A DNA stretch of 64,000 nucleotides from Holacanthus passer (lineage: Eukaryota > Chordata > Actinopteri > Pomacanthidae), in contig JAFREQ010000105.1 of assembly GCA_025331565.1 (NCBI GenBank), forward strand, positions 186,001 through 250,000, in the 5' to 3' direction. This document shows, piece by piece, positions 47,801-60,058 of the stretch. The position numbers and the translations under genes are program-made. Each line of letters begins with the position of its first letter. Positions within the stretch are counted from its first letter, which is position 1. The notes beneath the pieces are model-generated. The model did no database searches. It saw only the letters and a program-made list of their open reading frames with translations, and had not been told where the DNA came from.

Positions 47801-50800
47801 CAGACTCAAAGTGAGGCCGAGTGACTGAGATAAATGTTGACAGACAACAGTGAAGGAGAGAAAAAGCAGAGGAGACAGAGGCAGGTTGAGAGGAAAGAAA
47901 CATGCACACACGCATAATTTCAGTTTGTGTAATGTGGATTTTAATTTATCGACATTTAAAGCTCAAATATTCCCCCTTCGTTTACAGACATGCTTTCATT
48001 TTGCTGTGAGCTTCTCTGCACCTTCCTCACTAATCAAAGCGTATTTTATTTAAGTATGATGCTCTCGATCACCTCGACTAATAATTACAGGTGATGACCC
48101 TGGGAAAGGGACAAAAAGACAGGGACAAAGGAAGCAGCCTTTCACTTTGTTTTGTTACCAGAAAACAAAGACAAACAAAGTGTTTGGCTGCAGTTCACAG
48201 ATAGATTGTCCGCAGTGTTGGTTGGTGACAATGGCACACAGCGAGCGCTGCCAAGGTATTATAATATGTGAATGTGTGTGTCCTTGGATTTACAATGTCC
48301 TGATGGGGAACAATACATTGCTAGAGGCAACTGTGTACATAACAGATAGAAAGGCATTCGCTGTTTGGTTCTCATTGAATGGAATTGTAATTATAAATGA
48401 ATGTCTGTTTGTGGGTGTTTGGGTTAGTGCGAATGCTCATCATCATCTGCAGAAACTCAAACTGCCGACCAAGGGAAAAGATGTCACAGCACCGTTAAGG
48501 CTTTTACACCAACATGGAACTGGTTCACACAACTAACTTTGAACCCTTCAGAGCATTTTGACGCATTTGAACTGTTGCACGGCAATGAAGTCGGGTCCAG
48601 GCATTTTGAGGAGGAAGAAGAGGAAGATGAAAAATGAAACAGGAGGAAGACAAATGAGAAATGCAGAATGGTTCATCAGCAGAACTGACTCCACCAAAAT
48701 TATCATTAAACATGTGTCACTTATTCACACAGCAATAATCTCTGAGTAGGTAGTAGGCTTTGTGTGTGATACTTTTTGTATAGAATACGCCAACAAAGCC
48801 CAGGCTCGTGAATGAGCCAAGTGATCACAAACTTCAAATATTCACATAGGAAAAGAAAAACAAAGAACAAAAACAGAGAGCAGGACGTCGTAATTCCTGC
48901 CACTCAAAGCATCTGAGCATTTCTTGGGCCTATATTTTGGTGAAAGTTGTAGCGTGTGTGACTGTTTTGTTATGAATTATCAAAGTTTCCAGGCAGAGGA
49001 ATGGACCTGTGTGCAAAGTTTATTTTCATGCATGGGAAGGCAGATTTCCTCATAGGAAGATGAAGAGAAGGATAATAACAATGCCAAATATAAGACCTGG
49101 TTCAGAAATTGTTTTAGAATATGATAAGTTGGTTCCCAGCTGGACCCAGCAGGTTTTCCTTGACCTGAAGAGTGAACTGAAGTGGGCGTGTCATACACGA
49201 CAGGTTGTTGTGTATTGTGCAGCGCCCCCTGTTGATGACGCATCCTTGATTATAATGGTTCCACTCAAAACCAGAGCTAATTTGGTGAAATGCAAAAATC
49301 AGCACCAAAGATGACACATTTACACAAAGTGACATCTTATCTTAGGTCTCACCTGCATTGATAAAGGTCTTGAAACTTGATCTCTCTTGAAAAAGAGATG
49401 AGAATGATAAATGTGCTGGTGTGGTTTGTTGGCAAACACTACAAACCTTTAGAGCATTGTACGCTTTGTGTGTGAGTGTGTGCATGAAAGAGAGACATGA
49501 GAAAAGATGGGGAGAGAGAAAGAAAGGATCTATATTGGCTGCTCTGGACATTTTCCTTATAGTAAAGGTTTTGTGATGCCAAGGGGCGCTGACCTATCTA
49601 TCACATCAGTGACCAGTCAGAGTAGCAACAACCTGCAGGACATAAGACCAGCAGAGAGAGGCAGCCAGCAGCCTGCAGCTTTGATTCTGCACAAAATGCG
49701 GAAGTAGGGGGAAACAAGTGGCCTCTTTGCATCAGATAGTGTTTTGTGGAAGGAGGAATCAGACCTGTTTCATCTGTCATTTGTGCAACATTGAAGCATC
49801 ACTGAATCACAGACAGTTACTGAAAGATTAGCTACACATAAATATAAAATTCTTCAACACTGAGATGTTATTTACTGCAAATGATTTAATTATTACCTTT
49901 GTGTTCTGGGCTGAGTTTGATGAACTTGCTTCTGTACAACCTCTGCACATCACTCCCATTGGGCACGAGACATTATACAAAATGACTGAACATCATGCAT
50001 TAAATTCTGATTTAAACCTTCACGGAGACATCATTAATTAAAATGCTCTGTTTCAGTTCAATCTGGGCTGTGTCTCATTTATCCCTCCATATGCTTGTCA
50101 ACAATTATGACACTCACATGCATCTGCATCTCTTGCTGTATGTGAGCAAGTGCAGGGAGAATAGAAAAATGTCCAAACAAAGAATGAAGAATGGTTTTTC
50201 ATACTATTCAAAGCACCACTTCTATTCATAGCACCGGTTCCCGACTCCCTCACGCCCCTGATGCACAACTTTCCCACATTTCCTTCTCCTTTATTTCTTC
50301 ATCTCTGTCCCACTCTGTGAACTGTCCGAATGTTTTGGTTACTCCGGCTGCAAAGAAGAGCTTCTTGGCTTGAACTGAAACTGTAAGTGCTTTTAACTGG
50401 CTGCCAACATTAGCTTTAATCCTCTGAACCCTAATGTTCTATTAAAACGTCCTTCACAGTTAGACAATATCAAACGACTTAAATATTCAGAGCCATTAAT
50501 CATTTTTTTATGTGAGCACATTAACATTCATCTCATTGTGTGTCATTTTGCACATTTGTCTTAATTCAGTGGAATGTTTGATATCTTTTGACAGATTATA
50601 CAGTTCTCTTTAAAACTTAAACATCTCTGCTCTTAAATAATTCAAAAGGTTATTGTTTGACTATTAAACCCTCTGTTTGCACACGGTTTATGTCATCATG
50701 TGAAAGGTTCAAATAAATTCTGCTGCAGGGATTAATTCAGATTTTCAGACCAGTGCTCATCGTTTGACCAGTTTTAAAGAGAAGGTCGTGTTTCCTACCT

Positions 50801-51591
50801 TTGACACCGACTGGCTCCTTCATCTCTGACGCCGGCGTTGGCAGGAGATGCTTCGTCACGGTCAAACAAAATGAACAGCGCAATTCTGCATCTCATTAAC
50901 GCCTGAGCATTGGAAATTATTGACAACAAAATGATGGCTTTCTATTTTTTTACAACAAAATTAAACCGCACCGCTGAAAATGGCCACGAGGTTAACGTAG
51001 CTTAACCAGTTTCCTCCCTCATGGATAAATACGTCCCATCATGCTTTCCCACCAAAGACACTTTATGCAGCTCTTGCATTGGTTTTATTGAGTATTTATT
51101 TCACCCTTGTTTGGCTCATTTGACTCGAGAGGAAACACTAAAGGGAACTCACTGCCCCTAACCCTAACCCACCCAAAAACAATAATAAACACTCATCTGT
51201 TTCTGTGACCCCGAGTGGACAGTGGAGAGGAATGACTGGCGGAGCATGAACTTCCTGTCCTGATAGATGAGAACACACACAAACTGTAAATAAACATACA
51301 TGAGCGTGCTTGTTTAAGACCACGCACCACGGAGAATATATGGCTGCTGGATGGATTCACACGAGTCCCTGACACAGTTTACCTGCAAAGTGAATAACAT
51401 CCCCATCAATTTCAGCTGCATTGACCACAAAGCTCCACTTAGGTCTCATGGAGCTGCTGTCGACTCCTCTTGTTTTTGGAAAACTGTATTTACTGAATAC
51501 AGCTTCTCGCATGTAATAACATATGTTTGCTTCGAGATCTGAAAATGTCTAATGATTGCTTTGCCCTTGTTCTTGTTTCCCTTTCAGAAAC

Positions 51592-54114
51592 ATGTGGAGA
51601 ACCGTAACGTTCTCTCTGGTAGTTGCACTGGCATTGGGCACAGAGGTGAGTTTCATTCTGGCCATGCATTTTATAGTGTTCATAAAATCCCATTTGTTCT
51701 GTTCTTGGTTACATTTCCCCATTACAACCTACACAACATGCTAACGGCACAATTTGTCTCTGTTAGTGCTATAACAGTTTCATCTCAATTCATCCTTCTC
51801 ATCCTGTCTATCATGTATATATTGTTTTCATATTCTCTGTTACCAACTATTTATCATTTATAAGTGACATTTGAGTCTAACACGAAAGGCAACATCAAGA
51901 CATCTCCAACACTGTGTATATGAATTTTCACCCAGGTGTCCCAGTCTGAGGATGTGGGCTCCGTGGTGGCTGTGGAGAAGGAGGAGCGGCAGGAGAATTT
52001 CAGCGACATATCCGCTGTGCTGGGAAAGTCCCGACACCAGATCCTGGCTGCTCAGTTCGAGTGCTACCTGAAGATAATCCGTGATCCTCCACGTAAAGAA
52101 GAAGGTGATAAGACTAAATGCACAGTTTATCTGATAACATCTCCTTAATGGATATGAACACGTTTTGCTTCTGGTGGATGTCAGATAAATTTTAATCACA
52201 TTTTGCTGAAGCAGTTTTAATCAAATTGCTCCCTCTGCAATTGTAATCACTTATATTACAGGTGAAAAACTGAATCACAGGATATCCTTTCAAAACTAAT
52301 CCACTTTGTTGTGCTTGGACAGCCTTGCCGTTAATGGGCTCCCGTTTTGGCACTGACGTCCTGCCGGTATCCACAATGAAGATGTGAACAAGAAGGAGGA
52401 AATTACTTTCAGTCAATTATGCTCATAAAACACAAAAACATTCTTGAGAATAAAACATCAGATACGGCTTTCTACAATAATGAATTCATTTCACTGAAGG
52501 TTTACGTCAGCCGTGAGTCAGTCCACCACTTAGTCCAGACTGAAATATCTCAGCAACTGTTGGATGGATTAACCTTAAATTGACAGACATTCAAGGTCGC
52601 CAGAGGATGAATCATGCTGACTTTTGTGACCTCTAACCCCTAGTGCCTGTACCTGACAAACATGTTAACATATAGCTCAAGGCACTGCTTCACTAACCTA
52701 CAGAGATCTTGTTAAAGTGCCGACAGCATCTTTCATCTTCTCATCATGGCAGTGGTTGTAGAAAAGAATTGAAACTCCTGGTGAAAACTGGTGTAGTGTA
52801 AGTGGCGTTTTCAGCCCATTCATGTTAGTGTCCTTGGGTCAGACCTGTGTGGGGTTGGGTCAGTTAGTGGCCTGCATTGCTTCCTGTCACTGCGTCTATT
52901 TTGATTTGACCACTGGGAGTTGCCAAAGTAAGACATGTTCAAATCCTACACATGGGGGCTTTCAAGTAGTTAATTGGCTCAAGAATAAAAAAAGCAGCTC
53001 ATGTGGATTTCAGTGGTTCAGCCCCATGTATATTACTGACTGAAACAAATGATGGCTTAATGAGGGTTCATCACTATTTTAACATAGTGAAAATTAAGTA
53101 AAGCAAACATGATCTCTTTCCTCTCTCACCGTTAAGTTCATAGTGCATTGGAGATGTGTGAGCAGCTGCCTTAACTTAACTTAGTTTACAGATTTATAAT
53201 TTCACACACATTTATTTAGAATTGCTTCTTTGGTATATTTCTCTTCTGCACAGCATAATGTTCAGTGAATTAGTTTTCCAACAAACAGCTTCTATTGACA
53301 TGTGAACATGAGCACATTAACAAAAATATTAACATTTTTGATGAAAAAATACTGGTATGCCTTTTTAAATAACACGTGTGAGATTCAGAAGTGTGTATGA
53401 CTGGTTGTCCGACCTGCTAACAGTTTCCAGTATGTGCACAGAGAGAGAGAGGAAATGAGTCTGAAAGAAAGGAAACTTGCCCTTTGCCTCTTTTCCAGCG
53501 GCCGCTGCTCCCGCTCGGTACTTCACGGCCTTTGAAATGTTATTTTGTGCTGCGTTTCCCAACATGCCACTGAGCAACCTGGTACCACCAAGTTTCCGTC
53601 TATTGTTGACGAGCTGTGTGTGGACCAGCTGCAGCTAGACGCAGTTTAAAGACGTCTAACACACCGTTTATGTTGGATAGATAATTTATATTATTGGTCC
53701 AGCGGGGACTTCAGACACTACATCCCTCACAGTTCCTCATTAAAAGTCAAATGCTGTCCCTGTTCATTTCAATTCAATACTAGTAGATAGAACTAAATTG
53801 ATGTAAAGTGAAAGTAAATAATTGTAAATTATTGAGAAATAATAGCCTACTGGGGGTCAGTGTGAGCAAAGATACTACAGCCCCAAAGGGTGAGCAGACA
53901 ACCCCCCCCAACAGAAATTTAATGAACTTCAACTGAGACACTGTCCATCCAACCATCCCTTCAGTCAGGACACTGTTTTCTCTACTGCCCTCTATAGGTT
54001 CTTACTGTAACCGCACGTGGGACGGCTGGCTGTGCTGGGGGGATTCAACTCCAGGGACCGTCATGCAGATGTGTCCTGAATACTTTCATGACTTTGACCC
54101 TGCTGGTGAGGCCT

Positions 54115-54179
<65 letters not shown>

Positions 54180-55888
54180 CAGACACAGTTATATTTTTTG
54201 CGTGTCCTATACTTGTGACTTCTCCAGTCTCACTCTTTGTTTTTTATGTTTGAATAAGTGCAATAAATAAATAATAATAATAAAAAAAACAGATACACAA
54301 ATGCAGAAACAGGTGCAAATTATAGAAAACATTTTTATTGTGCTTTTTATTTGGCACCTGAAGTCACCTGATTTAAGCCATAAAACATGTTTGTGTAAAT
54401 GAATGTCTCCAACAGAGAAGGCCACCAAAGTGTGTAATCCTGATGGTCAGTGGTTCCACCACCCAGAGAGCAACAGAGTGTGGACGAACTACACCCAGTG
54501 TCAGGCCTACACCAAAGACAAGCGCAAGGTAAAACATAACAAGGTGAAACAAAGATTTTTACGGCACTGGTTGATTTGCACTAAAGCCTGGAGTGTGAAC
54601 TTTTTTTGGCACGATGTGAAAATGTAATCTGAACCGACCAGAGGAAACAACACAAGAAGGGTTTACGACAGATGTTGATATCTGATAGTCAGAAGTTATG
54701 CATCCTCGGACAGCTGAGCATAACGACATGAACTGACTCATTGACTCATGTGGTCTGAACACTGGAGACTGTAAACTACAGCTAACAAGCCGGGGCCTCA
54801 GTCTACCACGCTTAGCTAAAGTCACAGTTACAGCGACTGGAATCGGATTATTTCAAAATCTCCGTGGTATCACAGGTGCATGTGACTCTTCCCCCTGTTT
54901 TACATCTTGGGAATTCAAACTTGATATTATATGTATGTCTGTGGAGTTCTGCTTTAATTGTAAATGCACTGTGAATCTTTTTTGTCGACCTCTAGTTTTT
55001 GACAATCGCTCAATTCACCTCACGTCTACAAGTGCAGGCCATGCTGACTTAAACATCCTGGTAATTTAGGATTTGTTCCACTTGGAGGATGGTGAAGCTC
55101 ACAGACCTGCACAAAGTCATTTCTGTGGGATTATAGTCGTGGTAAAGATCGTCTTGGACGTTGTTCCATGAATTTCATTTAATGGTCGTGACATTTGGCC
55201 AACGGAGTGATTCGTTTCTTCAGTGCATCTGAAATTCATGGCCATTCAGGAAACACTTTCTCTTCTCAATTTCCCCAACAGCCTCATATTCTTTACAGAT
55301 GCTTCCTTTGCTTTCTTTCATACTGCAAAGAGCCGACTGTGACTGTATCGATGCAAACCATCCAAACACTGTACCTGCTTTCACCTACTTTTACTCTTGA
55401 ACTTAAATCAACCATCTCTAATAAGTGGTAAATTTTAATATATTTATCATGACTAAACCATTTTGTGTCCTTGCAGTTTGCCATCAGTCTCTACTACCTG
55501 GCCATGTTGGGTCATGGTCTGTCCATTGTGTCCCTGATCATCTGTCTGGTCATCTTCTCCTACTTCAAGTGAGTTTTCTTATGTCTGACCTGACTCAATA
55601 CTTCTTCATATACTTCCTTTACTTTTTCTGTTCTATTTTCAGTGAGTGTAATTATATAATTACAGCTGGTATGATCAGTTAAATCTCCATTACATAAATA
55701 ATACTATGATTCCTTATGAACTGTACTTTAAAATTGAGTAATACTTAACTGGGTATTTGTGCTACATAATGCAAATATTTTAAGACCCTTTAAAGCCTGT
55801 TAAAAATCTAATGAATGTTATTGAGGAGAAAAAGTGAATTGTTTAATTTGGGAGATTTTTTGAGAATAAAATATGGTCAGGAAATTAT

Positions 55889-55922
<34 letters not shown>

Positions 55923-58900
55923 TAAAAAATGACCTTAACAAATCTATTTTTCCTTCCATCTCTCTGTCTCTCCTTCAGGAGTCTGAGCTGCCAGAGAATC
56001 TCCCTCCACAAGAACATGTTTCTCTCCTTCATCCTGAACTCCATCATTACTATAATGTGGCTCTCGCTCACTATGGCCGATAACCAAGCCATAAGTGCCA
56101 GCAATCCAGTGAGCTCATTACGTTAATGAATCTAAATTCACTTGCCTAATTTCCCCATGTTAACAATATCCTACACTTAAGCTAATGGCGTTCTCATTCT
56201 GCATTATAATCCAGAGCTGAGTGCTTCACTGGGCTGTCTGTTTTTAATTCTTCTTCTCCATCCGTCAGGTGAGCTGCAAGATCCTGGCTGTGCTCACTCA
56301 ATACACGTCTATGTCCAACTACTTCTGGATGCTGTGCGAAGGCATCTACCTGCACACGCTCATCATTGTGGCCGTGTTTGTCGGGGAACAGCAGCTCTTC
56401 TGGTACTACGTTCTGGGATGGGGTGAGTCACGACCATCTGACCAACTGCTTCCATGTCAAACAGCTTATGTGCCAATAATTACAGTGGGAAGATCGAAGA
56501 TTCAAACAATGTCTAAAGAGACATTTAAGTTTCACAGTGTTTTCTAATAATGCACTTGCAATACCTCGTAATACCTTATGAGCACCACTCCAAGTGAAGA
56601 GTTACTCCATTTTCCCCAACAGATAAAGGTAAATAGTAATGTTGCATCTTCCAAATACATAAATTATAAGTACATCTGAATATAAGAGAACATCTGCAAT
56701 TTGTGACTAGATTTCAGTCTCGAATGCTTTTGTTGTATCTATTTCCATTTTCATACATTCGCTCGGATAAGTGTTCTTTTCATTTCAGCTCTCATGCATC
56801 CATCCAGCTCTTATTAGCAATGGATTCTTTTATGTCTGTGTTTTTATACTGTTTGTGTTGTGGTTTTTGTGTGCATTAAACAAACAGCGTGTTAGTTGGA
56901 TTCAGTTACCTTTGCACAGACAAAAGAAAAAAATCAACCTCGTCATCTCACTCTCTGCAAGAAAGTGAATAAACGTATTCCCCTTCCTTTAACGTTAGTT
57001 AAAATACTGTAAGACTAAGAACAGTTTGGTTGTTTACATAAAACACTCTTATGATGTATTCAGTCCATTAACATATTAATGTGCTGTTTTACTTCCCCTG
57101 TTATGTTTTAATGTATTGATGCGACTGCAGACGTCTCCACAGAGGTTCAGTCTGATGTTTCTGTCTGTGTTTCTCTCTCTCGCCATCCAAAGGTTTTCCC
57201 ATCGTTCCTGCCATCACGTACGCTGTGGCTCGTGGACTCCTCTTTAACGACAAGTAAGATGTAGTATGTTTACCACCGAGTCCAGATCAAGACCAGGAAT
57301 TATGTGGTCTGCTGTAACATAACTAGAGGCCAGGGTTTCTCCTCGACCTCCTTCATGTGACCTTCTTCTACTCTGCTTCTTCTGTGTTCCAGGTGTTGGA
57401 TCAGCTCACACACACACCTGCTCTACATCATTCATGGGCCTATTCAAGCTGCGCTGCTTGTGAGTAACTGATGCAAACATATGTAGTCTGCTTTAAGTGG
57501 TTTGACGTAGCTATTAGGAGGAAAATCAGAACAAAAACTCATCAAAATAATTTTGCGCTTTCTCCATTTGAATGCCATGAAGAGTAACAGGAAAAGTTTT
57601 AGGACACTAACTTCCTTGACCTTGTTTTTGAAGGTGTCGTTATAGTGCCACCATCAGGCCAGTGATTGTAATTCTTCAGATAATATGCAAAAATGTGCTT
57701 TCCCTTCAAGTTTAGTCAAGTCGAATATTGTACGTCAGTATTTATATCCCTGTCTCTCCCTTCTCTTCCACTCTTCTCTTCCCTCCATCAATCCATCTAG
57801 GTGAACTTCTTCTTTCTGCTCAACATCGTCCGGGTCCTGATCACCAAGCTGAAAGACACCCACTGTGCTGAGTCCACAGCCTACATGAAGGCGGTGAGAG
57901 CCACCCTCATCCTCATCCCTCTGCTGGGAGTCCAGTTCATCCTTTTCCCCTGCAGGCCCGAGGGACGCATCAGTCAGGCCATTTATGATTTCTTTGTAAA
58001 TATCCTCTGCCACTTCCAGGTACAGTCAACAAGAAACTGCACGTTCAATTTAGGACAAAATACTGATGCTGCTATTTGCCACAGATTCAACTCATAGATG
58101 TATTGAACAAACATCTATGGTGAAGTTAGCCATAACCAATTTTACTCCAATCAAGTGTTTCCTCATGAATGCATTTCAAGTTTTTAGATATTTTTTTGTT
58201 CCAAACACAGATGGTTTTTGGCATGAAGACTTTTCAGAATACCATTAAACACCCTCCATTTTCATTAAGCAACCACATAAAACATCAAGCATGATGGAGC
58301 CGCTCTCTGCTCTTGAATTTGAATAAACAGGTGCTATTTGGCTTCGTGCATTTGTAAATTGGACATTCAGCTTTTCCTTGTTTTAACATCATTAAATATA
58401 TGGGGTAGCCAGTTTCAAAACCACAGCAGCTAGAGAAAAAGAAACCATGCTTCATTTGGTCCATGTTTTGGAAAGAAATGAATGAATTTGCATTAATTAT
58501 TTACAGGATAATCTCATTGACATTGTGTTAATTTATCAGTATTTAATTTATGTCCTGTTTCTTCACAGGGACTCCTGGTGGCAATTATATTTTGTTTCTG
58601 CAATGCTGAGGTATGTTAAAACTATACCTTGTTTAAAGTCTATAAATTGCTGCGACTCATATAGTGTAAATTGTTCAGCCATATATAAGAACGAGACGAG
58701 GAGTGGGGAAGGACTCAAGCGCAAAACACCCGAATTGACGATTAATACGTCTTTTAATAGAGGCAAACAAAATCTCAACTCACTGCAAAGAATAGTGTCC
58801 AGAATAGTCCAAAATGTATCATAAAAGAAAAGCAGAAACAAATCCAAAAATGACAAGCGTAATCACAGGCATGAGGGAACAACAGACCAGAAGAAGAAGA

Positions 58901-59956
58901 GAACAATCTGTCAATGGCTGAGTGGGGTGAAATGGCTTATATAGAGTCCTGATTAGTTGTTGGCTGCAGCTGGGATCACAGGTGACTAGATGAGGTGGGA
59001 GTGGCTGGAAGGTGAGGTGAGGCAGAGGCGGGGTGAGAGGAGAAACGCTGAGTACAGAATTACGGCAGACAGAACAGAGACCAGAACTAAAACAGACAGA
59101 ACTATACATTACAGGAAAGGGGCTGACAGGACAACAGCATAACACACTATGACAGAACAGAGACTATGACAGATCTTAACTGAGACTAAAGGCCGAACAG
59201 AAACTAAGATGGAACTAAGACATAGAACACAGACAGGAAATAAAGACATAAAACTAGGACACGACATGACAGCAGAGACAAGGAACTAATACCAAGACAA
59301 AGAACTAAGACAAGACTGGAACTACGACATGACAGAACTACGACATGACAGAACTACGACATGACCGACAGAACTGAAAGGAACAGGACCATACTGACAG
59401 AGCTAAGACAAGACTGACAGAATTAAAACAGAGACTGAAACTAAAGCAGAGAGACAGAAACACTGGACAGAGAGGGACTGAACACTGAACAAAACTGTGG
59501 CAGGTAAGAAGGTGACATGGCAAAAAACTAAGGCTGAACAAAAACTAAAGGCTAAACAGAGGCCTAGCAGGCAGAACTGTGACAAAGACACTGCTAAGCT
59601 CGAGCAACAATATAATGACATTTGCTTAGAAAAGACTTTTATTTCATTTGACTGTGATTGTTGTTCAGGCCCAGGCAGCGCTGAGGAGGAAGTGGGCTCA
59701 GTGGAAATCTGCCTGGGGTAAAACCGGCTGGGGAGAAACAACCACCACCAGCAACCACTTTAACTACCACAGCTCCTCCATCACCGAAACCAGCCGCGCC
59801 ACCATCAGCTTGGACCAGCCTGTCGCTCCACCTTTCACGCTAAATGAAAACAGCCACGTCCTGTCCAAGGTGCAGCAGGACGCCAACGGGCAGCAGAAGA
59901 CGTGCAGCAACGGGGAGGTGGACACGCTCAACAAGTTGGAGACCACCGACATCTGA
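51592..59956 (+). CDS. calcrl: Calcitonin receptor-like receptor (class B GPCR)
   Basis: Twelve coding exons: 51592-51645, 51936-52104, 53998-54105, 54416-54528, 55477-55568, 55979-56108, 56269-56422, 57193-57253, 57393-57459, 57801-58019, 58569-58610 and 59669-59956, giving 498 aa with phase kept. Residues 1-18 form a signal peptide. The hormone-receptor domain (about 61-145) has six cysteines ([31 protein letters not shown]) and N-glycosylation sites NFS, NRT and NYT. Seven membrane segments run from 149 to about 402, with [12 protein letters not shown] in TM3, WYYVLGWG in TM4, CWIS in loop 2 and LIPLLGVQF in TM6. [32 protein letters not shown] and the C-tail start favour CALCRL over CALCR. 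CALCRL pairs with RAMPs at the plasma membrane to bind CGRP or adrenomedullin and signals through Gs. The Ser/Thr-rich tail (404-498) makes it longer than human (461). Fish have several calcrl genes, possibly calcrlb here; the paralogue is not resolved. Confidence 0.93.
52105..53997 (+). other. calcrl: calcrl intron with repeat remnants
   Basis: The 1.9-kb intron between the exons encoding the N-terminal linker and the first hormone-domain cysteine pair. It carries the repeat at 52515-52700 and other unassigned, repeat-like sequence near 52.8-53.0 kb. No exon is seen. Confidence 0.7.
52515..52700. repeat. Teleost interspersed repeat fragment
   Basis: The words CCACCACTTAGTCCAGACTG, AAATATCTCAGCAACTGTTG, GATGGATTAACC, CAGAGGATGAATCATGCTGA and TTTGTGACC follow in the order I recall for a very common fish repeat. 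Its class is uncertain to me. Confidence 0.5.
54117..54172. repeat. CA microsatellite in calcrl intron
   Basis: About 28 CA units beginning some 11 bp after the donor of the exon at 53998-54105. Confidence 0.95.
55891..55920. repeat. TA microsatellite in calcrl intron
   Basis: About 15 TA units, ending 58 bp before the exon at 55979. Confidence 0.93.
58665..59480 (-). mobile_element. LTR-like element (possible solo LTR) in last calcrl intron
   Basis: Read on the minus strand, the block has a run of degenerate TAGTTCTGTC-type units (59.04-59.48 kb), then a CTCTATATAAGCC TATA box (58934-58946), then about 190 bp later ATTAAA (58753-58758). That order is typical of fish retroelement LTRs. No gag or pol frame is present, so it is a solo LTR or fragment, inert as seen. 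Boundaries are approximate and no target duplication was found. Confidence 0.5.
59319..59366. repeat. 16-bp tandem repeat, three copies
   Basis: Three consecutive near-identical copies of GAACTACGACATGACA inside the purine-rich part of the LTR-like block. Confidence 0.9.
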
Positions 59957-60052
59957 TTGGAGGAAGCACAGATGTGATGGTTGTGGTACCAAACACACAC
60001 ACACTCGCTTGCACTGTATGTAGACACAGGAAGACAGAAGAAACTTTTTCAA

Positions 60053-60058
60053 AATAAA
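60053..60058 (+). terminator. calcrl: Candidate calcrl poly(A) signal AATAAA
   Basis: First canonical AATAAA after the calcrl stop, about 97 bp downstream. Further poly(A)-like hexamers and T-rich DNA continue to 60.3 kb, so a longer UTR is possible. Confidence 0.5.

Larger units (their letters stand above)
37251..51587. other. Gene-poor interval between itch and calcrl
   Basis: Fourteen kilobases with no ORF that matches a known protein and no splice-bounded conserved frame. It contains mobile-element remnants and microsatellites, listed separately. Calcrl genes normally have 5' non-coding exons, and one or more may lie here: the acceptor just before the ATG exon (51587/51588) needs an upstream partner. 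I cannot pick that donor from sequence alone. Confidence 0.6.
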
